NCBI RefSeq assembly: GCF_032393985.1
Contig: NZ_CP135918.1
Span: 6,015,724 to 6,079,723, forward strand
Source: Fischerella sp. JS2
GTDB lineage: Bacteria > Cyanobacteriota > Cyanobacteriia > Cyanobacteriales > Nostocaceae
Direction of reading: 5' to 3'
Length of the DNA stretch: 64,000 nucleotides
Every line of letters starts with the position of its first letter. Position 1 is the stretch's first letter. Positions 56,613-64,000 of the stretch are shown in pieces. The notes under the pieces are model-generated. The model was not told the DNA's origin and did not search any database. It saw only the letters and a program-made list of their open reading frames with translations. The position numbers were made by a program, and so were the translations under genes.

Positions 56613-56702
56613 GAAAATAGATTAATTTTCATACTCCTGCTGACGGTCAAAAGCATTGCATAATTCATCTTTGAATTTAGCAACGTTATCAAAGAGTCAG
56701 TA

Positions 56703-58277
56703 TCAATTTTTGGAAAAACCGCAAATTTCAATTTCTTCTTGGTTAAAAGCATCCTTCAATATCTTGCGGAGAAGACGCTGAATATGAAGGTGTTTTCCAG
56801 GCTTGACTTTTGTCAGTGTCAGCAGCAATAGATTATTTTCCCCAAAATGCTCTATTCCAGCTACTCGCGTGGGTTCTAAAACATCCTGTTCGTCCGCCTT
56901 TAACTGTTGTCCTACCTTTTCAACTACCCTGTACACATGATCTAAATTGGAGTCGTAGGAAACGCTAAGTTCCACCCTTGCATATATATACTGCTTGGAG
57001 TAGTTGATAATTGATCCAATATCTCCATTACGAATAATCTGCAATTGTCCATCAGGATGGCGGACGTGAGTGGTTCGTAGTTCGATCGCCTCTACAATCC
57101 CCTCAATACTTCTCTCTTCTAATTTCCCAACTTCAATATAATCACCTACTAAGTAATAGTTTTCAAACAAAATCAGAAATCCGCAAACGACATCATTAAT
57201 CAGGTTTTGTGCCCCAAGACCAACCGCTATACCCACAATTCCTGCACCTGCTAAGATAGGTGCAGGATCAATGCCAATCAGCTTGAGTATAGTTACTCCA
57301 GCAGTAAAGTAAACAAAATATTTGGCAAAACTCCGCATTAAGGGAATCAGTGTCAGCCGTTTCTGTTGCTGTGAGTCATTAACATCTGTAGTTTTTAAGT
57401 AGAACTCATCAAGAATGAAGTAAACGACTTCAACTAAAACGTTGCTAATAAAGAAAACCCCAATAATCTGCACAATTATAGGGGTATAAGAACTTATCCA
57501 AGCAATAGGTTCTATTTCTGGAACAACAAGGTTTACGATCCCAACATAGAGGACGTATTCTAAACATTTTTTGAACAATGGAATTAAGTGGCGTAAATGT
57601 TCGTATAAACTCAGTAGATTATTAGAACTAGAGTATTTAAGGCTTAGGGCATCGAGCGTATCAACAATAGTAGCAACAGCTTTGACAATAAGTAATCCAA
57701 CTGAGATAGTAATATATATTTTTAAAAGAATGTAAATGTATTTTGGAATAATTTCTGGTAAATAGAGAAATTTAGCACATAGAATAGCAGAAGATATCCA
57801 TAAAGTATGAGAAATAATTCTTTTTAAGACTCTAAAAAAAGCCTCGATGCTCTCATCATTAGCCTTGATTTGATCAATCTTCTTAGCATAGTTGCAAACC
57901 TGATCTATACCTCTATGTAAGACTGGTATGCTAAGTTTAACTAGCATTAGCAAACTCACAGTTTTCAAACTCGCTGTGAAGAGATTGACCCAAAACTGAG
58001 TAGGAAGACTGCGAATAAGATTAAGTTGAAATTCCTGAATGTTTCCACCTCGATAAATTACCATCCCATTTATACCAACCAACGCCAGACATAGCACTAC
58101 AGAAGTCAGAATTAAAATTCTGCTGATACTCCGGCGCAGGAAGGTGATATTTGCAGTTCTTCCTTGTAGCCAAGATACTTTAGCAACTTGCTGAAAAATT
58201 ATGCCTATCAACCAATTAAATAGTAAGAAAATAACTATTAAAAATAGTACTTCGCCTAGAATAATAAGTATATTCAT
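56703..58277 (-). CDS. MscS-type mechanosensitive channel
   Basis: 524 residues from the ATG at 58277; the longer frame to 58454 is translation of the 200-bp element. Several N-terminal membrane helices precede the MscS pore helix (GAGIVGIAVGLGAQNLINDVVCGFLILFE region, Gly/Ala-rich) and the beta domain (YLVGDYIEVG). It releases solutes on osmotic downshock. It converges with the WD40 gene. Confidence 0.9.
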   Translation of the reverse strand: MNILIILGEVLFLIVIFLLFNWLIGIIFQQVAKVSWLQGRTANITFLRRSISRILILTSVVLCLALVGINGMVIYRGGNIQEFQLNLIRSLPTQFWVNLFTASLKTVSLLMLVKLSIPVLHRGIDQVCNYAKKIDQIKANDESIEAFFRVLKRIISHTLWISSAILCAKFLYLPEIIPKYIYILLKIYITISVGLLIVKAVATIVDTLDALSLKYSSSNNLLSLYEHLRHLIPLFKKCLEYVLYVGIVNLVVPEIEPIAWISSYTPIIVQIIGVFFISNVLVEVVYFILDEFYLKTTDVNDSQQQKRLTLIPLMRSFAKYFVYFTAGVTILKLIGIDPAPILAGAGIVGIAVGLGAQNLINDVVCGFLILFENYYLVGDYIEVGKLEERSIEGIVEAIELRTTHVRHPDGQLQIIRNGDIGSIINYSKQYIYARVELSVSYDSNLDHVYRVVEKVGQQLKADEQDVLEPTRVAGIEHFGENNLLLLTLTKVKPGKHLHIQRLLRKILKDAFNQEEIEICGFSKN

Positions 58278-58288
58278 ATTTTGATTTT

Positions 58289-58503
58289 GAAGAAGGCAGA
58301 AGGCAGCTATGCAGGAGGCAGAGGGCACAAGGAGCGATGTTCCTAGGGGATTCATACCCACCAGCAATTCGTATCCGCTAAACTTCGTTTTAGCGGGGGT
58401 CTTAAACCCAAAAGCTCGGACGGCAATAGGGCTGCTCAACCGACAACTCAACATAGATGCCTCCTGCCCTCTGCCCTCTGCCTTCCTCGCGCAGCGAGAT
58501 AAA
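58289..58503 (-). repeat. About 200-bp dispersed element, copy 2
   Basis: Reverse complement of 18821-19020 with few differences: an extra GCAGAGG unit and an extra TGCCTTC at the other end, plus single-base changes. It has the same central CCGCTAAA/TTTAGCGG hairpin. It lies directly upstream of the MscS gene and creates a false N-terminal extension. Confidence 0.85.
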
Positions 58504-58786
58504 TATCATAAAAATGTAGTTAAATTCTGAGATTATTTAAGAATTAGAATATCTGTTAAGAGGTTATTTATCAAGTAAAAATAAAATCACTGTAGGGGAA
58601 CCAGTGCGACCTTGGAGATTTTCTCCGGCTAAGGAAGTCTGTTCCGTTTTAGCACAAGCGCGTTGTGTTAGGTGCATATTTAAATCTCATTTTTCATGAA
58701 AAATATAATTTGAGCGCTTAATGCACCATATTAATTAATTATAGGCTAGGTGGTACGTTAGACTAAAGCCATAACATAACGAAAAT

Positions 58787-58816
58787 AAAGCGGGAGAAAC
58801 ATCCGCGCCGCTTTTT
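58787..58816 (+). terminator. Orphan terminator-like hairpin
   Basis: AAAGCGG and CCGCTTT pair over 7 bp, followed by TT and GCC. No plus-strand protein gene lies between here and 56612, so it may end a small RNA or a read-through transcript. Confidence 0.45.
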
Positions 58817-58938
58817 GCCTTCCCTATTAAAAAATTACTTTATAAATAGTCTCTGAGGCAATTAAATTACTTTTAGAAAAATATTATCTATCTAGAAATA
58901 TTGAATTTTAAAAAATAAATGATAAAAATAGTTTAGTA

Positions 58939-59030
58939 CACAGATGCACACAGATGATTTATCAGTGTACCCTAAGGGAAGCCGCCCTTAGGGGCGTCTA
59001 CATCAGTGTTCATCGGAGTTCGTCATGATT
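58939..59030. repeat. ACACAGATG repeat plus AAGCCGCCCTTAGGGGCGTC
   Basis: ACACAGATGCACACAGATGA at the left and CATCAGTGTTCATCGG at the right, with a GCCGCCCTTAGGGGCG palindrome between. Confidence 0.65.
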
Positions 59031-59062
59031 ATTGAATTTGGACATAGCCGTATTCATAACAT

Positions 59063-59815
59063 ATGCATCATCAAAGAAAGTATAGTTTTTTATTTTTTAT
59101 ACTCCTGGCTTTAGTAATATTTTGGAGTTGCTTATTTCAGCCTATAAATCTAGCGATCGCAACAACAACATCTTCTTCTGTTTACGAACAACGGCAATTA
59201 CATCATCCAGATGGTATCGGTAAGTACTACATGGGTAGGGAAATCGCTAAAGTCATGAGACATACAGGTGCGGCTTGGTTAGAACGTCCTAGTCGTGAGA
59301 CAGAAGAAAAGCCGAGTAAAATAGTAGACGCTCTCAACCTGAAATATACTGATGTAGTTGCCGATATTGGCGCGGGTACAGGTTACTTGAGTTTTCGCAT
59401 TGCTCCTAAAGTACCACAGGGAAAAGTGCTAGCTGTAGATATTCAGCCAGAGATGTTGGATATTATTAACTTTTTTAAGCAAGAGCTAAATGTGACCAAT
59501 ATTGAACCAGTATTAGCAACTTCTACAAATCCCAACTTACCACCCGCAAGTGTTGATTTAGCTTTGATGGTAGATGCGTATCACGAATTTGAATATCCAC
59601 AGGAAGTGATGCAAGCTATTGTGAAAGCGTTGAAACCTGGTGGTAGGGTGGTGTTAGTTGAATACCGGGGTGAAAATCCTTTTATTATGATTAAAGGCTT
59701 GCATAAAATGACTCAAAAGCAGGTGAAAAAAGAAATGCAAGCTGTTGGTTTGGTGTGGCGGGAGACTAAAAATTTGTTACCGCAACAGCATTTGATGGTG
59801 TTTGGGAAGGGATGA
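59063..59815 (+). CDS. Exported or membrane-anchored SAM-dependent methyltransferase-like protein
   Basis: 250 residues. An N-terminal hydrophobic segment (about 8-30, possibly a lipobox at IFWSC) precedes YYMGREIAKVMRHTGAAWLE and a Rossmann SAM domain with VADIGAGTGYLSFRIA. Typical motifs KVLAVDIQPEML and LKPGGRVVLVEY are intact. SAM is cytosolic, so location outside would be puzzling; the catalytic part may face the cytosol if the helix is an anchor. Substrate unknown. Confidence 0.82.
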   Translation: MHHQRKYSFLFFILLALVIFWSCLFQPINLAIATTTSSSVYEQRQLHHPDGIGKYYMGREIAKVMRHTGAAWLERPSRETEEKPSKIVDALNLKYTDVVADIGAGTGYLSFRIAPKVPQGKVLAVDIQPEMLDIINFFKQELNVTNIEPVLATSTNPNLPPASVDLALMVDAYHEFEYPQEVMQAIVKALKPGGRVVLVEYRGENPFIMIKGLHKMTQKQVKKEMQAVGLVWRETKNLLPQQHLMVFGKG

Positions 59816-59824
59816 TATATTTTT

Positions 59825-59945
59825 TATCGAACACAGATGAACACAGATAGATTTTTTGTGTGCCTTTTAGGTTGGAGAAGATGAATATATTTTTTTTAAC
59901 GAACACAGATGAACACAGATGAACACAGATGAACACAGATAGATT
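59825..59945. repeat. ACACAGATGA tandem repeats
   Basis: GAACACAGATGAACACAGAT occurs in two blocks (59830-59850 and 59902-59942), the second with four units in tandem. Each block is followed by AGATTTTTTGTGTGC. Confidence 0.75.
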
Positions 59946-59989
59946 TTTTGTGTGCTTTTGAGGTTGGAGAATTAGTTTGGAAAAGTTAG

Positions 59990-60613
59990 TTAGGTTGCGT
60001 TAAAGGCCATTTGCCAAAAATCTTGTTCAAATTTGGCTACTTTGACGAAAGCTTCTTCGGCTTGTTGTTGAATATCATTTGTGGCAGTTTCTAATACTTC
60101 ATCAGCTTGTTGTTCTAAAAGTTTTACATATTCTGTAAAACCAGGATTTACCCATCTGTTTGCAAATTCATTGTAGGGTGCTGGCATTTCACCAGGCAGT
60201 TGCCAACCTTGATTATAGGCTAATTCTATTGCCCAAAGTGCAGTTGCTTGTACTGGGTAAGGTTTGGTTCCAAGGCTATGCATGTATTCACAGTATTTTG
60301 TACAGATTGGTTGTTTTTTTGTATTAAGATTCAGTTGTCTTTCTGCTGCTTTTTTTTTAAACCAACTCAGTTCGTCTTGCAATGCTGCTAATCCACCTAG
60401 TATGAGTTCAAAATGATGTGGTGGTGCGCTGGCTAATACTTTTGCTAACATGCGCGTAAACTCAACAACAAACAGGTAATCTTGCACTAGCCATGTGTTA
60501 AATTGCTGGGTTTTAATTGTGCCTAATTTACATTGTTGTAGGAAAGGATGTATAGTAGCAGCGTGCCAAATTTGAGAATGAGTTAGTAATAGTTTGGTGC
60601 AAGTGATTGTCAT
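59990..60613 (-). CDS. TenA-like protein (thiaminase II family)
   Basis: 207 residues, all helical. IHPFLQQCKLGTIKTQQFNTWLVQDY matches TenA. The catalytic Cys of TenA_C types (in the middle helix) is absent; the segment reads ALWAIELAYNQGW, so this is a TenA_E-like form. Substrate probably a thiamine breakdown product or unknown. It has no thi neighbours. Confidence 0.85.
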   Translation of the reverse strand: MTITCTKLLLTHSQIWHAATIHPFLQQCKLGTIKTQQFNTWLVQDYLFVVEFTRMLAKVLASAPPHHFELILGGLAALQDELSWFKKKAAERQLNLNTKKQPICTKYCEYMHSLGTKPYPVQATALWAIELAYNQGWQLPGEMPAPYNEFANRWVNPGFTEYVKLLEQQADEVLETATNDIQQQAEEAFVKVAKFEQDFWQMAFNAT

Positions 60614-60947
60614 TTTAAATTTTGTTTAATCACTACACAATCAATGTTAATTGAAATATTGTGTCTGCTGTGAAAAATATAAAGTTTGAAAGTCCAGATA
60701 CCCAACTTCTTGGAGAAGTCAAGTATCTTTTTTACAACTAAAATTTTTGTCATTATCATATTTGATGTAGCAAGAATCACCCTCAAGTTTAATTGATGAG
60801 AGTTTGTTGCACTCATCCTAGAGAAAACGAACCAGAGGATGTCAATGATATTTCTGATTCGGATAAGTCTGCTAGTTAGCAAAGCTATAGCTCTGCTATA
60901 GTGATTTCACAGAATTTGTCAACTTGTAGAACTGAAGGTGTGAAGAG
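60614..60947. other. Gap between TenA-like and exported-protein genes
   Basis: 334 bp between divergent genes. TAGCTCTGCTATAGTGA near the right end is weakly palindromic. No gene supported. Confidence 0.4.
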
Positions 60948-61883
60948 GTGCGAATCAGTAAAGTTTCTTTTGCTTGGCTCACTAGCTGCATTTTATTCGG
61001 ATCAATGGCAATCTCGATAGTGCCGTTTAGTAAAATAGCACAAGCACAATCAGTTTCTTCACAGGTTTTATTCTTAAATGGTGTCTGGGAGGGAAGTTAT
61101 AGTTGTAGGCAAGGACTCGCTAAACTGAGGTTAAATATTGAAGCGAAGAATACGACAGATATTAATGCAGTTTTTTTGTTTTCTGAACACCCTAATAATC
61201 CAGGTACCCCATCTGGTCGTTTCAGAATGCAAGGTAACTTCAAGGTATTTAATTCACCAGATGTATCTGGCTTATTGGATTTGAAAGCTACAACATGGAT
61301 TAATCAGCCTCGCGGTTACTCAACTGTTGATCTTCGCGGTAAAGTTTCCTCTTCTAAACGTAGCATTACTGGCAAAGTGGCATCTCCTGGTTGTTCAACG
61401 TTTGAGGTCGTTAAAGTTGATACCCAGAATCCTCCGCAACCAAAACCCTCTAATCAGAATACCTCTCAAGCGAATCGTGATCGTCAGCTTGATGGTCCTG
61501 AAAGTACAGTTGCCAAGTTTCATCAAGCTATTCAAAATCGTGGTTTCAATTCACTTGATAAGTATTATTGCTCAATAGAAAAGATTGCAGCGCAAAAAAT
61601 CAATAGCCGTCTCGATGCAGATGGTCAGAACATGGCTCTTCTCAATGCTTATTTGCGGATTTCCTCTAGCATATATTCTATAGATATGTCTCAGCTTTAC
61701 TATGAAACCAAGTATTATGATGCAAAATTAGGAAGAGCTGTTGTAGCAATCACAGGAAACGTCATCGTCAAATCACCCAATGGTCAAAATCTATTAGTCC
61801 CATACAGGAGATTTGGACGTGATTGGCTGCGATTAATTAAGGAGAATAATGAGTGGAAACTTTGTCATAATTTAAATAGCTAA
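60948..61883 (+). CDS. Exported protein, function unknown
   Basis: 311 residues starting with GTG. A signal peptide (about 1-34, ending AQAQS) is followed by a beta-rich domain (GVWEGSYSCRQGLAKLRLN), with a Cys near 53 and one near 149, a Pro/Asn/Gln linker (about 160-175), and a second domain from about 182 (ESTVAKFHQAIQNRG to NEWKLCHNLN) that looks like a NTF2/DUF4878 cone fold. GAAGAG lies upstream. Secreted or periplasmic. Confidence 0.75.
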   Translation: MRISKVSFAWLTSCILFGSMAISIVPFSKIAQAQSVSSQVLFLNGVWEGSYSCRQGLAKLRLNIEAKNTTDINAVFLFSEHPNNPGTPSGRFRMQGNFKVFNSPDVSGLLDLKATTWINQPRGYSTVDLRGKVSSSKRSITGKVASPGCSTFEVVKVDTQNPPQPKPSNQNTSQANRDRQLDGPESTVAKFHQAIQNRGFNSLDKYYCSIEKIAAQKINSRLDADGQNMALLNAYLRISSSIYSIDMSQLYYETKYYDAKLGRAVVAITGNVIVKSPNGQNLLVPYRRFGRDWLRLIKENNEWKLCHNLNS

Positions 61884-62217
61884 AAGTAACTATAGCGGAA
61901 TGGCACTTAGTGAAGCCGCTGCATTCCCATTTGACAAGCGATCGCCATCTGCTGACGTAAAGTAAAACGAGGCTGCTGCACAATAAGGATAAGCTTTAGG
62001 ACGGCGCTTTCTAACTCTTACTTCACTCCGTCCCGGATGCTGTGAAATAGGTTTGTCATTACGAATGCATCGGCTTACATTGCGAATGTATCGCCTCATA
62101 TTGTTAATGCATCAACTTCCAAAAAACCCAATTCTCATTGAAAAAACTCTGCGTCCCTTTGCGCTCTCCTTTGCGTTCCTCTGCGTTTAAAAAGTTATAA
62201 TCTTACCCAAACCTCTA
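61884..62217. other. Gap with 21-bp tandem repeat
   Basis: 334 bp between convergent genes. Holds the 21-bp repeat (62058-62120) and a TGCGTCCCTTTGCGCTCCTTT-type repeat (62150-62190). Confidence 0.5.
62058..62120. repeat. 21-bp tandem repeat, three copies
   Basis: Consensus ATT(A/G)(C/T)(G/T)AATG(C/T)ATC(G/A).... Three units at 62058, 62079 and 62100; unit 3 has diverged most. AATGCAT/ATGCATT makes each unit partly palindromic. Confidence 0.65.
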
Positions 62218-64000
62218 CTAAGACTCTATCTCCGCTAATTCTAACCACCGTTCTGTCGCCTGATCAATCGCTTGCTTCAGTGCTTCCACCTGTTCATACA
62301 ACTTTTGCACCTGCGTATAATTCCCTGCGGGAACATTCACCATAGCCTTTTCTGCTTCTGCTTTCTCGGCTTCTAATTGAGCAATTTTATCTTCCAACTG
62401 CTCAAACTCCCGCCTTTCCCAAGTTGATAAACGCTTTTTCTTGGCTGGTTCTTTAGGTTGAGTCTCTGTTGCCTGTGTCTGTTGATTTTTTGGCTTTTCC
62501 TTGGTATTGACAGTTGCTTGTTGCTTTTCTTCTTCGGCTTTTTTGTAATCGAGGTAGACTGAGTAATTACCAGGATACTGGCGAATCACTCCCCCTTCTT
62601 CCAAAGCAAAAATTGTATCGACAGTGCGATCCAGAAAATAGCGATCATGAGATACCACAATTACACAACCGTTAAAATCTTCTAGATATTCTTCTAGTAC
62701 CGCCAAAGTCTGGACATCTAAATCATTAGTCGGTTCATCTAAAATCAAAACATTCGGCGCACTGATCAACACACGCAATAAGAACAACCGCCGTTTTTCC
62801 CCACCAGAAAGTTTATGAATAGGTGCGTACTGCTGATTCCCCGGAAATAGAAATCTCTCCAACATTTGGGAAGCTGTGATTTTAGTACCATCGGCTATTT
62901 TGAGGTGTTCCCCTTCTTCCTTGATATAATCAATCACGCGCTGATTTTCGTTCAAAGCAGTCAGCAATTCTTCAGAATGCTGGTCAAAATAGCCAATGTG
63001 AATCGTTGCACCAATATCTACGCTACCTGCATCTGGCTCTACCCGCCCAGTGATCATATCCATTAAGGTAGATTTACCCGAACCGTTACCACCAATAATG
63101 CCAATCCGATCTTCAGGACTAAATTCGTAGGTAAAATCTTTAATCAAAGTGCGTACATCGAAGGGGTTGCCGAAGGCATCGCCATATCCTTTAGAGATAT
63201 TATTTAGTTCAATCACTTTTTTACCAATGCGACGGCTGGCTGTAGCAATATCAACTTTACCTTGAGCTTGTTTAAACTCCGTTGCTTGCATATTACGAAT
63301 GCGATCTATTCTGGCTTTTTGCTTCGTACTTCTAGCTTTTGGTCCCCTTTTCAACCATTCCAACTCCCGTCGCAATACTCCTTGAAACTTACGCTGACTA
63401 CTGACAGCGCTTTCTTCAGCCTCGGCTTTCTTTTCCAGGTAGTATGAATAGTTGCCAGCATAGGTGTAAATATCACCTCTATCTATCTCAATAATCCGGT
63501 TCGTGACGCGATCCAAAAAATAGCGATCGTGAGTTATCAATAAAAGCGCGCCACGATAACGCTGCAAATAACTTTGTAACCACTCCACCGAATTTGCATC
63601 TAGATGGTTTGTTGGTTCATCCATCAATAACAAATCTGGTTCTGATAGCAAAGCAGTTGCTAAAGCAATACGCTTACGATAGCCTCCAGATAAAGTCCCA
63701 ACAGTAGCATTAAAATCCGTAATTCCTAACTTAGAAAGAATAATTTTAGCGTTGGTTTCCAACTCCCAAGCACCAGTCGCATCCATACGCTGCATCACCG
63801 CCGAAAGCCGGGACATTAGCTGATTATCTTCTGGATAGTGAGCCAACTTATCAGATATTTCTTCATACTCACGCACCAAAGCCATATTTTCACCACTATC
63901 AGCAAAAACTTGCTCTAAAACAGTGTGATTTTCATCTAAATCTGGCTGTTGGGGTAAATAAATAATCTTTGTACCAGAATTAACTAAAATTTCACCTGCA
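62218..64000 (-). CDS. ABC-F ATPase, Uup-like (start outside window)
   Basis: The frame is open to the right edge; ATG at 63885 is internal because the upstream codons (AGEILVNSGTKIIYLPQQPD) continue the first ATPase domain. Visible: the end of NBD1 (LSGGYRKR, EPTNHLDA, THDRYFLD), the linker, NBD2 (GGNGSGKST, LSGGEKRR, DEPTNDLD, SHDRYFLD) and a C-terminal coiled coil as in Uup. About 594 residues are in the window. ABC-F proteins act on the ribosome; Uup-type ones limit transposon excision and aid ribosome function. Confidence 0.92.
   Translation of the reverse strand, partial: AGEILVNSGTKIIYLPQQPDLDENHTVLEQVFADSGENMALVREYEEISDKLAHYPEDNQLMSRLSAVMQRMDATGAWELETNAKIILSKLGITDFNATVGTLSGGYRKRIALATALLSEPDLLLMDEPTNHLDANSVEWLQSYLQRYRGALLLITHDRYFLDRVTNRIIEIDRGDIYTYAGNYSYYLEKKAEAEESAVSSQRKFQGVLRRELEWLKRGPKARSTKQKARIDRIRNMQATEFKQAQGKVDIATASRRIGKKVIELNNISKGYGDAFGNPFDVRTLIKDFTYEFSPEDRIGIIGGNGSGKSTLMDMITGRVEPDAGSVDIGATIHIGYFDQHSEELLTALNENQRVIDYIKEEGEHLKIADGTKITASQMLERFLFPGNQQYAPIHKLSGGEKRRLFLLRVLISAPNVLILDEPTNDLDVQTLAVLEEYLEDFNGCVIVVSHDRYFLDRTVDTIFALEEGGVIRQYPGNYSVYLDYKKAEEEKQQATVNTKEKPKNQQTQATETQPKEPAKKKRLSTWERREFEQLEDKIAQLEAEKAEAEKAMVNVPAGNYTQVQKLYEQVEALKQAIDQATERWLELAEIES

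Larger units (their letters stand above)
58278..59062. other. Gap with mobile repeat and terminator-like hairpin
   Basis: 785 bp. Copy 2 of the 200-bp element (58289-58503), then about 300 bp with moderate GC content, including GGAGATTTTCTCC, and a hairpin at 58787-58816. Then ACACAGATG repeats (58939-59030). No protein gene. The middle part could encode a small RNA. Confidence 0.5.

Noticed and set aside
58278-58454. 59-residue N-terminal extension of the MscS protein
   Set aside because: Translated from the dispersed 200-bp element; ATG at 58277 begins a normal hydrophobic N-terminus.
60610-60882. 90-codon reverse-strand ORF before the TenA-like gene
   Set aside because: Sequence has no domain, sits in the divergent promoter region, and lacks a ribosome site.

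Overview
The window comes from a filamentous, probably heterocyst-forming cyanobacterium (Nostocales type). It carries photosystem I genes (psaF, psaJ, psaL, psaE), ndhO, a plastid-lipid-associated (fibrillin) protein, a Tic22-like protein and DUF3134. The HIP1 palindrome GCGATCGC is scattered throughout, and intergenic regions hold short tandem heptamers (GTTAGTA, GTTAGTG) and other small dispersed palindromes typical of that group. The genus cannot be fixed from the sequence alone.

Layout. 0-8 kb: an RRM RNA-binding protein (cut by the window edge), a large membrane protein of the M48/HtpX type whose zinc site is lost, release factor 3 (prfC), a DUF4870 protein, hemB, and a TetR regulator divergent from a thioesterase. 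9-20 kb: a KefB-like antiporter, a small XRE regulator, pdhB, secD-secF, two small proteins, a kinase-like protein with a degenerate ATP domain, tsaC, prmC and a Tic22-like protein. 21-30 kb: a 1-kb gap, tRNA-Pro, a Ycf52-like acetyltransferase, an ACT-like protein, a hydrolase, tsaD, psaF-psaJ, psaL, gmk and remA. 30-42 kb: a beta-lactamase-like serine hydrolase, a complete IS1-family element with 8-bp target duplication, mraY, DUF3134, fibrillin, psaE, mutM with a repeat-derived insertion, ndhO-mdh, a DPYGDPAD repeat protein, a lipoprotein, lemA and a TPM-domain protein. 42-64 kb (more accessory): two methyltransferases, an ABC exporter, an unknown membrane protein, a metallophosphoesterase, two lectin-like proteins, a tandem pair of AAA-like NTPases (one with a HTH, the other with a membrane helix and 14 WD40 repeats), an MscS channel, a TenA-like protein, an exported protein and an ABC-F ATPase cut by the window end.

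Functional groupings: photosynthesis (psaFJ, psaL, psaE, ndhO, hemB), translation and its termination (prfC, prmC, tsaC, tsaD, ABC-F), envelope (secDF, mraY, the serine hydrolase, MscS) and central carbon (pdhB, mdh). The most interesting accessory material is the 48.5-56.6 kb block: a jelly-roll protein with nine PAPEAAYT octapeptides, a protein joining a jelly-roll-like domain, a VHL-beta-like domain and a ricin-type beta-trefoil, and the two paralogous AAA-like NTPases. A second theme is intergenic repeats entering or abutting genes: they insert into mutM, form the tail of one acetyltransferase, and create false upstream starts for at least two genes.
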